Source: an uncultured bacterium
Lineage (GTDB): Bacteria > Cyanobacteriota > Vampirovibrionia > Gastranaerophilales > Gastranaerophilaceae
Assembly (NCBI GenBank): GCA_947365485.1
Contig: CANAXK010000104.1
Coordinates: forward strand, 1 to 6,069
Reading direction: 5' to 3'
DNA length: 6,069 bases
Part shown: positions 1 through 4,878 of the stretch, piece by piece
Numbering within the stretch: the first letter of the stretch is position 1
Layout of the letters: each line of letters opens with the position of its first letter
Notes under the pieces: generated by a model
The model's database searches: none
Seen by the model: only the letters and a program-made list of their open reading frames with translations
Told to the model about the DNA's origin: nothing
Translations under genes and position numbers: made by a program

Positions 1-462
1 ACAGGCACTCACCAAACAACCCAGCTTTGCATGAAGGGTATGGAAAAATACCTCAAAGACGGAGATAAAATGGCTGACATTGGTACCGGCTCTGGTATTC
101 TTGCAATCTGCGCAATGAAATTCGGTGCAAAATCAGCTTACGGATGCGACAACGACGAAACTGTTATTGATGTCTGCAAAGAGAATGCTCAGATTAACAA
201 TGCCAAGTGCTCATTTGAGTTGAAAACTGCTGACAAGTTGAGCGAAAAATATGATTTTGTCTGCGCAAATATTCTTCATAACGTGCTTGCAGAAATCATG
301 AAGGATTTGAAAAATATCATGAAAGACGGCGCAAAGATGGTGCTTAGCGGCATTCTGGACGAAAAAAAGCCGATTGTTTTAGACGCGATAGAAAAACAGG
401 ACTTGAAAATCATTGACACAATTCATCAAGATCAGTGGGTCGCGTTTGTCGTAGAAAAATAA
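1..462 (+). CDS. prmA: Ribosomal protein L11 methyltransferase PrmA, C-terminal part (5' end outside window)
   Basis: PrmA is a cytoplasmic S-adenosylmethionine-dependent enzyme that methylates ribosomal protein L11. The reading frame is open from base 1, and its first codons already read TGTHQTTQLC, the PrmA signature just before the methyltransferase domain (family form GTGTHPTT). The Met at base 31 is therefore internal and not the true start. In visible numbering, SAM-binding motif I is DIGTGSGIL at 26-34; Thr stands where many PrmA proteins have Cys. An acidic end of strand 2 (GCDND) lies near 48-52, and the substrate-side motif ANIL at 89-92 matches the family's post-IV position. About 153 residues are visible, roughly half of a usual PrmA of about 290. 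The stop codon directly abuts the stop codon of the convergent small gene. No terminator hairpin is visible after it, so termination may lie inside that gene. Family assignment is firm; the missing N-terminal domain cannot be judged. Confidence 0.93.
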   Translation, partial: TGTHQTTQLCMKGMEKYLKDGDKMADIGTGSGILAICAMKFGAKSAYGCDNDETVIDVCKENAQINNAKCSFELKTADKLSEKYDFVCANILHNVLAEIMKDLKNIMKDGAKMVLSGILDEKKPIVLDAIEKQDLKIIDTIHQDQWVAFVVEK

Positions 463-768
463 TTATATGCGAAAAAGACGTCTTAGCCACGAAACATTAG
501 GACCGTACTTGTTTTCAAGCTGCTCCAATTTGGCATAGTATTTTTCATCAACCTCTTTTAATTCTTTTTCAATAGCAAAGGTGTTGGTCTTGTTATAGTT
601 GAAAATGAGTTTAATTTCTTTGTTGTACCAGCTTTCAAGCTTATCGAGCTTTTCAAGGTAAGGATTTTTGTTAGGGCTTAAACTTCCTCTGCCCATTACT
701 TTGCCAAGCTTGCCGATTTTGCCAAAATTTGGGTTTGGTGTCTGATAGGTTGTTGGTTGAATTAGCAT
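463..768 (-). CDS. Small orphan protein with N-terminal F-G motif and helical body
   Basis: I do not recognise this 101-residue protein. It has no signal peptide or membrane segment, so a cytoplasmic location is likely. Residues 1-30 are Pro/Gly/Asn-rich and look disordered. They contain NPNFGK at 12-17, the short Phe-Gly element that also occurs near the N-terminus of three other genes in this window. Residues 37-52 and 62-88 are charged and probably form two amphipathic helices, perhaps a coiled-coil hairpin. The tail WLRRLFRI is basic and hydrophobic. The start is well supported: ATG is preceded by AAGAGGTG, with 6 nt between GAGG and the start codon. It converges on prmA with no intervening base and diverges from the TspO-like gene. 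The RBS and clean boundaries make it a real gene; the function is unknown. Confidence 0.8.
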   Translation of the reverse strand: MLIQPTTYQTPNPNFGKIGKLGKVMGRGSLSPNKNPYLEKLDKLESWYNKEIKLIFNYNKTNTFAIEKELKEVDEKYYAKLEQLENKYGPNVSWLRRLFRI

Positions 769-772
769 TTTG

Positions 773-780
773 CACCTCTT
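773..780 (-). promoter_or_regulatory. Ribosome binding site of the 101-residue orphan gene
   Basis: On the minus strand the sequence reads AAGAGGTG, with 6 nt between its GAGG core and the ATG at 768-766. It is a strong Shine-Dalgarno match and fixes the start codon. Confidence 0.75.
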
Positions 781-811
781 TTATTATAGTAAATCTGATG
801 AAATAAATTTT

Positions 812-825
812 TGCTATATTATACC
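812..825. promoter_or_regulatory. Overlapping, near-symmetric -10 elements for two divergent genes
   Basis: On the plus strand TGCTATATT (812-820) fits an extended -10 (TG-N-TATATT) for the TspO-like gene and predicts transcription starting near 827. On the minus strand GGTATAATATAG (825-814) contains a perfect TATAAT (823-818) for the 101-residue orphan and predicts a start near 811. Neither side has a convincing -35 box at 16-18 bp. The two -10 elements share bases, so polymerase binding one way would exclude binding the other way. This is inferred from sequence only. Confidence 0.4.
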
Positions 826-867
826 TATGGCTATTTAAATTATTTACATTTCTTAAACAATTTAGAT

Positions 868-1257
868 ATGATTAATCTTGATTGGTACGCAAATCTAAAC
901 AAGCCTCTTCTTACACCTCCTGATTGGATTTTTTCTCCGACCTGGATAGTTTTGTATATCACAATTTTTGTCTCGCTCATAATATTTACGACAACTGTTG
1001 CAAGAAAGGACAAGATTAAAGGCTATGTTCTTTTTATACTCCAGCTGCTTCTTAATATTTTGTGGACTCCTGTATTTTTCGTGTTCAAAAATGTAGGATT
1101 GGCATTTATGATAATAATTTTGCTGGATGTTTTGGTGTACTTTACTATTAAAAGCTTCTATAAGGTCTCAAGACAGGCTGGCATAATCTTGCTTCCTTAT
1201 TTTGTCTGGATACTTTATGCTACTTATTTAAACGCAGGGATTTGTTTTCTGAACTAA
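868..1257 (+). CDS. TspO/MBR-family tryptophan-rich membrane protein, four-helix variant
   Basis: TspO/MBR proteins are small integral membrane proteins that bind porphyrins and sterol-like ligands and are linked to stress and tetrapyrrole handling. Numbering is from the ATG at 868. The family block WYANLNKPLLTPPDWIFSPTW spans 6-26, ILWTPVFF spans 64-71 (the conserved WxPxFF of helix 3), and LLPYFVWILYATYLN spans 108-122, the last helix. Hydrophobic helices lie near 24-43, 51-72, 77-95 and 104-125. That is four helices, where classical TspO has five, because the helix before WYANLNKP is missing. A TTG at 811 would add 19 Tyr/Asn-rich residues, but these do not form a membrane helix and they overlap the putative -10. 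I therefore prefer the ATG at 868, although no clear RBS precedes either start. Upstream frames are blocked by stops, so the helix was not lost to one simple frameshift. Tandem TAA TAA stops end the gene, followed at once by a strong hairpin. The family call is firm; the start is uncertain. Confidence 0.87.
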   Translation: MINLDWYANLNKPLLTPPDWIFSPTWIVLYITIFVSLIIFTTTVARKDKIKGYVLFILQLLLNILWTPVFFVFKNVGLAFMIIILLDVLVYFTIKSFYKVSRQAGIILLPYFVWILYATYLNAGICFLN

Positions 1258-1303
1258 TAACGGGTCGGATTTTTTGTAAAAATCCGACCCGTTAAATATT
1301 TTT
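1258..1303. terminator. Strong intrinsic terminator between convergent TspO-like gene and ftsZ
   Basis: A perfect 17-bp inverted repeat (TAACGGGTCGGATTTTT at 1258-1274, its complement at 1278-1294) closes on a 3-nt loop. On the plus strand it is followed by AATATTTTT, giving a U-run at 1299-1303. It begins at the second stop codon of the TspO-like gene. In the ftsZ direction the sequence after the hairpin is less U-rich (TTAGTTCAG), so it is best as a plus-strand terminator but could serve both genes. Confidence 0.8.
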
Positions 1304-1314
1304 GACCATCTATC

Positions 1315-2490
1315 TTATTTGCGCAAGAAATCCGGAATCTGGATTTCAGAGAAAGATGACATTGTAGGTGCCTTTGGCTGCTGCTGGTTGTTGAACGCAC
1401 CGGAGAAAAATTCTGCTGCGCTGATTGAGCGGCTTTCAACTTTTTCTTCAATAGGTTTCTGTGTTCTAAGTTCAAAACCTGTTGCAATAACCGTAATCTG
1501 GATTTCACCCTGAATGTTGTCGTCAACAACAGCACCGATGATAACTCTTGCATCATCAAGAACAGCGTCGTTAATGATGTTAGTCGCATCTGTTACTTCG
1601 TGCAATGTCATGTCAGGACCGCCTGTGATGTTAACGATAACTCCAGATGCACCGTTGATTGAAGTTTCAAGAAGCTGTGAGTTGATGGCAATCTTAGCTG
1701 CTTCAATCGCTCTGCCTTCTCCTGTTCCTCTACCAATACCCATAAGGGCAGAACCGGATGCTGCCATTACACTCTTAACGTCAGCAAAGTCAACGTTGAT
1801 TAAACCAGGTATTGTGATGATGTCAGAGATACCCTGAACACCTCTTAGAAGAACTTCGTCGACAACGATGAACGATTCCTGAAGTGATACACGTCTGTCA
1901 ACAACATCTAATAATTTGTCATTAGGAATAACGATAAGCGCGTCAACTGATTCTCTAAGCTTTTCCAATCCTTGCTGCGCCTGATTTTGTCTTCTTTTAC
2001 CTTCAAAAGAGAATGGCTTTGTAACAACACCGATAGTTAAGATGCCTAAATCTTTAGCTATTTTTGCAACAACAGGAGCCGCGCCGGTACCTGTACCGCC
2101 ACCCATACCAGCTGTAACGAAGACCATGTCTGCACCTTCGATTGCTGCTGTGATTTCTTGTTGTGCTTCTTCTGCTGCTTTTTCACCAACCTGAGGCTCT
2201 CCGCCGGCACCAAGACCGTTAGTAAGCTTTGCGCCTAACTGAATCTTATTTGCACAGGTTGAATATTGTAAAACTTGTAAGTCTGTGTTCATTAACCAGA
2301 ATTCAACGCCAGTCAAACCTGATTTAATCATTCGGTTAACAGCGTTACCGCCACCACCGCCAACACCGATAACTTTAATTTTAGCAGGGCTAATGCCAGG
2401 TGCTGGTTGAGTTGGCATACTGTCTGATGACTGAATGTTTTGAGTATCAATATCTCTTCTTCCAAAAATATCTGGTCCTAAATTGTCCAC
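1315..2490 (-). CDS. ftsZ: Cell division GTPase FtsZ
   Basis: FtsZ is the tubulin-like GTPase that polymerises into the cytokinetic Z-ring at mid-cell. This copy is complete at 391 residues, within the family's usual size. A variable N-terminal extension (1-35) precedes the core. The nucleotide-binding loop [12 protein letters not shown] spans 43-54, and the tubulin signature GMGGGTGTG spans 128-136. The catalytic T7 loop NVDFAD spans 232-237; it completes the GTPase site of the next subunit. The C-terminal domain runs to about 340. A short linker (about 341-382) leads to the conserved tail IQIPDFLRK (383-391), the docking peptide for membrane tethers such as SepF or FtsA. Wording such as [10 protein letters not shown] and [14 protein letters not shown] is cyanobacterium-like. 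The start is GTG, supported by AGAGGAA with 7 nt between GAGG and the start codon. No other division or cell-wall (dcw) gene is adjacent, so it appears monocistronic, with an upstream promoter divergent from the Spy-like gene. Confidence 0.98.
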   Translation of the reverse strand: MDNLGPDIFGRRDIDTQNIQSSDSMPTQPAPGISPAKIKVIGVGGGGGNAVNRMIKSGLTGVEFWLMNTDLQVLQYSTCANKIQLGAKLTNGLGAGGEPQVGEKAAEEAQQEITAAIEGADMVFVTAGMGGGTGTGAAPVVAKIAKDLGILTIGVVTKPFSFEGKRRQNQAQQGLEKLRESVDALIVIPNDKLLDVVDRRVSLQESFIVVDEVLLRGVQGISDIITIPGLINVDFADVKSVMAASGSALMGIGRGTGEGRAIEAAKIAINSQLLETSINGASGVIVNITGGPDMTLHEVTDATNIINDAVLDDARVIIGAVVDDNIQGEIQITVIATGFELRTQKPIEEKVESRSISAAEFFSGAFNNQQQPKAPTMSSFSEIQIPDFLRK

Positions 2491-2495
2491 AATTA

Positions 2496-2502
2496 TTCCT
2501 CT
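2496..2502 (-). promoter_or_regulatory. Ribosome binding site fixing the GTG start of ftsZ
   Basis: The minus strand reads AGAGGAA, with 7 nt between GAGG and GTG. The first ATG inside the gene is at codon 25, with no comparable site, so GTG is the start. Confidence 0.7.
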
Positions 2503-2530
2503 TTTTTCATATTAACTATACTATACCACT

Positions 2531-2560
2531 ATATTACCATACTATTTTAAATAGAGACAA
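2531..2560 (-). promoter_or_regulatory. Candidate ftsZ promoter
   Basis: On the minus strand TTGTCT (2560-2555) is separated by 18 bp from TAATAT (2536-2531). The -10 is preceded by TGG, giving an extended -10 form, TGGTAATAT. Two TATAGT copies nearer the gene (2525-2520 and 2520-2515) are alternatives without a good -35. The stretch is AT-rich, so chance matches are likely; the confidence is low. Confidence 0.35.
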
Positions 2561-2599
2561 ATGTAAAGCAAATAACCGGAATTTTAATATAAGTTTACA

Positions 2600-2628
2600 T
2601 TGAATAACGCCTATAAATGTGATATAAT
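2600..2628 (+). promoter_or_regulatory. Sigma-70-type promoter of the Spy-like gene cluster
   Basis: TTGAAT (2600-2605) and a perfect TATAAT (2623-2628) are separated by exactly 17 bp. The predicted start near 2635 gives a leader of about 28 nt that carries the strong GAGGAGG ribosome site. It is the best promoter in the window. It probably drives the Spy-like gene and, by read-through, the two downstream genes, since neither intergenic gap (37 and 49 nt) shows a terminator. Confidence 0.7.
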
Positions 2629-2648
2629 TTTTATTGGGAATGCTGCTT

Positions 2649-2655
2649 GAGGAGG
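2649..2655 (+). promoter_or_regulatory. Ribosome binding site of the Spy-like gene
   Basis: GAGGAGG lies 7 nt before the ATG at 2663. This near-perfect Shine-Dalgarno suggests high expression and fixes the start. Confidence 0.75.
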
Positions 2656-2662
2656 CGGTTTT

Positions 2663-3154
2663 ATGATTAAAAGATTTGTATTTATTTTGAGCATTCTGCT
2701 TGCCGGAACGCTTGCTTTTGCTCAAACAGAGGATGAATATGTAAAAGCTCATACCGAAGACTTGCTAACAAGAATCAAGGCTCACAGAGCTTCTATGTAT
2801 TCAAAACTTGAACTAACTGCTGAACAGAGAGCTCAAATTGATGAACTTGATAAGAACTGCTACGAAAAACTTGAGCCCGAACTTGTTAAACTTTCGGTTA
2901 TGACAAAAAAGATTGAAGATATTGCAAACAGCGATAACTGTACTAAAAAGGCTGTCTATGCTGTGAAAAAAGATTTCAAATCAGTTGAAAAAGATATGAA
3001 CTCAATAAAAAAAGAATACAATAAAGAGTTCAGAGAGCTTTTGAACGGTGAGCAAAAAGTCCAGTATCGAATCGTGCGCAAACAAAAAAGGGCTGAATTA
3101 AAACAGGAAATGCTTAAAGAAATCGAACGCCAGAAAGAACAGGCAAAAAGATAA
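2663..3154 (+). CDS. Exported Spy/CpxP-like (LTxxQ) helical periplasmic protein
   Basis: The 163-residue product starts with a typical Sec signal peptide: basic MIKR, a hydrophobic stretch at 5-19, and a likely cleavage after AFA at 20. The mature protein is almost wholly helical and highly charged. KLELTAEQRAQIDEL (about 48-62) carries the LTxxQ motif of the Spy/CpxP family. LLNGEQKVQY (126-135) sits where the family's second LTxxQ copy is expected, but Thr is replaced. Spy and CpxP are cradle-shaped periplasmic proteins that act as ATP-independent chaperones or envelope-stress adaptors, so the same role is plausible here. Two Cys of the mature part (66 and 93) flank the turn between the first two long helices and could form a disulfide. 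The C-terminus is a Lys/Glu/Gln-rich helix. A good promoter and RBS precede it. The family call is by motif and architecture, not by overall similarity. Confidence 0.75.
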   Translation: MIKRFVFILSILLAGTLAFAQTEDEYVKAHTEDLLTRIKAHRASMYSKLELTAEQRAQIDELDKNCYEKLEPELVKLSVMTKKIEDIANSDNCTKKAVYAVKKDFKSVEKDMNSIKKEYNKEFRELLNGEQKVQYRIVRKQKRAELKQEMLKEIERQKEQAKR

Positions 3155-3191
3155 AGGAGCAAATTATATTTTTACAGGTTTTTAGTATGTT

Positions 3192-3947
3192 ATGAAAACA
3201 ATCCTTAATCTAAAACCTGTTACACCTGTTTTTGGTATGAATGCGCCGGTTAAAACTTCTGCACCCTCTTATGTGCAGGATAGTTTTTCACTGCTTGATA
3301 AGTATTGTCAGGGCTTCAAGAAAGAATTTCTACTGGATTTGAGAGCTTATTTTGCTTCAAGCAAAAAACTTAAAGAAAGCGATATAAAAGGTGTGCTCGG
3401 GTACGGCGGACTTTCGGTGGTTTTTGATTTGGAAGAAAAAGGGGCGCTCAAGTGCTCGCTTGAAAACCCTCTGGAATACAGAAAGCACAATCCTGCTTTT
3501 GATATTCCTTTCCTTGCTCCTGTTGAGAAGCGGAACAAAACTTATATAGTGCATACTGTTAAGGCAGACACGAAGAATGTAACAATTGAAGATTGCAAAG
3601 ACGTGATTCGGCGTATCAAAGAATCAGGCTTTGAGCTCTCAAGGGATTTGGATGAATACAAGGTTAATCAGGTCGGGATTTTTGAGGGCAAAAGTTATCT
3701 TCTGGATAGCAGGTGTGCAATGCCGTGCCCTAACGCTTTTTCCAGATTTGTGTATGATTTTTGCAATACCCATAGGCGCGTATTTAAAGCTCAGCCGATA
3801 TATTCACTTGAAGAAGAATGCAAGCTTGTTGAAAAATTCGGGCCGCAAGTTTTGCACATTGATGAAACCCCGAGGAAGAATCTGGGTTTTATAGAGGGCG
3901 TTTCAAATATGTTGGGGATTATCAGAGAGAATATTAAGTATGGGTAG
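3192..3947 (+). CDS. Unrecognised protein with kinase-like active-site pattern and N-terminal F-G motif
   Basis: The 251-residue product has no signal peptide or membrane segment. Residues 1-28 look disordered and contain TPVFGM (11-16), the F-G element shared with three other genes here. The body resembles a minimal, diverged protein-kinase fold. A glycine-rich loop GYGGLSVVF spans 70-78, and a Lys in ALKCS (Lys87) sits 9 residues later. A hinge-like strand TYIVHTVKAD is near 117-126. Then come Asp154, Asn159 and Asp172, whose spacing (5, then 13) equals that of the catalytic-loop Asp, the Asn and the DFG Asp in canonical kinases. Between Asn159 and Asp172 lies a plausible strand pair, VGIFEGKSYLLD. 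The helix-C Glu is not obvious, HRD reads DLD, and DFG reads DSR, so activity is uncertain. The start is ATG 3192, since an in-frame TAG lies at 3183-3185. The RBS is weak (ACAGG, 13 nt away). It follows the Spy-like gene by 37 nt, so co-transcription is likely. The gene is real; its function is unproven. Confidence 0.8.
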   Translation: MKTILNLKPVTPVFGMNAPVKTSAPSYVQDSFSLLDKYCQGFKKEFLLDLRAYFASSKKLKESDIKGVLGYGGLSVVFDLEEKGALKCSLENPLEYRKHNPAFDIPFLAPVEKRNKTYIVHTVKADTKNVTIEDCKDVIRRIKESGFELSRDLDEYKVNQVGIFEGKSYLLDSRCAMPCPNAFSRFVYDFCNTHRRVFKAQPIYSLEEECKLVEKFGPQVLHIDETPRKNLGFIEGVSNMLGIIRENIKYG

Positions 3948-3996
3948 CTTTAGCTTGTTTGTGGTTTAATAATTAGTAAACAGCAGGTTTGTTATA

Positions 3997-4851
3997 ATGA
4001 AGATTTCTTCTGTAAGCAGGAATGTAATTTTTAACGGTAAAGCATCGTTTCATCCGGTTGATTTGTCATATAAAAAAGCGTTGCAAAAAGGTCTTGCTGA
4101 TACTTTTGATATTAAATGCAAAATTGATGATATGGAGTCGATTGCTGGTCCATACGAGTTTATGAATATAATCAAAAATTTAAAACCGGAAAATTATAAA
4201 CCCGGTAAAAATTTCCGAGCCAATTTTCATATCCACACAGATGCTTCTGACGGTTTGATGACAGTTAATGATTTTTTAAATAATTGTATTGCCTGGATTA
4301 AGAAGTTGCGTGAATGTGGTAAAAAACAAGACCAACTGCCTTTGTTTTCTGCTGCAATAACAGATCATGACAGAGCGGTAAATTCTAAAATAGCAATGGC
4401 AGAAATCGTAAAAGAGCCTGAAAAGTATAAAGATTTTAAATTTATATCAGGATGCGAATTTATGTTTGGCGCTCAATTTGATGATAAGAAAGTCTGGTTT
4501 GAAGCCGTGGGTTTAGGTTTTAATCCGTTTGACAGCAAGTTGGATAGGTTGATGAAAGGCTTTGCTTCAAATAACAAAATATCAGATATATCTGACATAA
4601 AAGCTTCGGGTGGTGTTTTATCATGGGCACATCCGCTAATCTCTCCGGAGCGTGTTAATGAAAAATTTATGGATTTTTTGAAGAAAAATGGAGTTGAAGG
4701 GATAGAAGCAGATTACCAGTATCAAAATTTTGATTATGAGTATATTAATGCTGTAACCCGCTCTACTGATTTTGAAAACCTGGTAAAAAAAATGGATATG
4801 TTTAGAACCGGTGGTACAGACAGCCACGGCAGCAGTATTTTTGGACACTAA
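3997..4851 (+). CDS. PHP-domain metal-dependent phosphoesterase (TrpH/YciV-like) with N-terminal F-G motif
   Basis: PHP-domain proteins are trinuclear-metal phosphoesterases. TrpH/YciV-type members hydrolyse nucleotide phosphates or trim short RNA 5' ends. The 284-residue product has the full ligand set: HIHTDASD with His78, His80 and Asp85; TDHD with His124; GCEF with Glu154; SWAHP with His212; Glu237 in GIEADY; and TDSHG with Asp275 and His277. An insertion lies between GCEF and SWAHP (about 155-209), as in YciV. Unlike ordinary members, the domain begins only at about residue 73. The first 70 residues match nothing I know and carry MKISS and VIFNGK (10-15), an F-G element. The chain ends 7 residues after the last ligand, slightly short for the family. 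The RBS is weak (AGCAGG, 9 nt from ATG). It lies 49 nt after the kinase-like gene on the same strand, probably in one operon. An active enzyme is likely; the substrate is unknown. Confidence 0.88.
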   Translation: MKISSVSRNVIFNGKASFHPVDLSYKKALQKGLADTFDIKCKIDDMESIAGPYEFMNIIKNLKPENYKPGKNFRANFHIHTDASDGLMTVNDFLNNCIAWIKKLRECGKKQDQLPLFSAAITDHDRAVNSKIAMAEIVKEPEKYKDFKFISGCEFMFGAQFDDKKVWFEAVGLGFNPFDSKLDRLMKGFASNNKISDISDIKASGGVLSWAHPLISPERVNEKFMDFLKKNGVEGIEADYQYQNFDYEYINAVTRSTDFENLVKKMDMFRTGGTDSHGSSIFGH

Positions 4852-4878
4852 GATTTGTTATTTAGTCTCCAAAAAACT
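4834..4878. terminator. Imperfect inverted repeat spanning both stop codons of the convergent pair
   Basis: The arm at 4834-4851 pairs with the arm at 4862-4878 around a 10-nt loop, with one mismatch and one bulged A. The top of the stem is GGACACTAA against TTAGTCTCC. Both stop codons lie in the stem. The T-tract is on the 5' arm and the A-tract on the 3' arm, the opposite of a classical intrinsic terminator, so a terminator role is only possible. An mRNA 3'-end stabilising hairpin is the alternative. Confidence 0.4.

Noticed and set aside
1258..1294. The 17-bp inverted repeat as an insertion-sequence end or operator
   Set aside because: It directly follows a stop codon between convergent genes, has a 3-nt loop and a downstream U-run, and no second copy exists in the window; a terminator explains it fully.
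1254..1589. Minus-strand open frame of 111 codons overlapping the 3' part of ftsZ
   Set aside because: It lies in another frame of an unmistakable FtsZ coding region. Its composition (Leu/Ser/Gln runs) is what an out-of-frame reading gives.
1319..1837. Two plus-strand open frames antisense to ftsZ
   Set aside because: They are mirror readings of conserved FtsZ codons, with no RBS and no recognisable protein features.
2400..2752. Open frames crossing the ftsZ/Spy-like divergent promoter region on either strand
   Set aside because: They overlap clear promoters and the true gene starts, have AT-rich low-complexity translations, and lack Shine-Dalgarno sites.
3347..3894. Antisense and out-of-frame open frames inside the kinase-like gene
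   Set aside because: The main frame is full length, has plausible domain patterns, and carries the shared N-terminal motif.
3858..3900. A second catalytic-loop-like string in the kinase-like protein (HIDETPRKNLGF, residues 222-233)
   Set aside because: The Asp-Asn spacing is 6 instead of 5, and no DFG-type Asp follows before the C-terminus. The Asp154/Asn159/Asp172 set fits much better.
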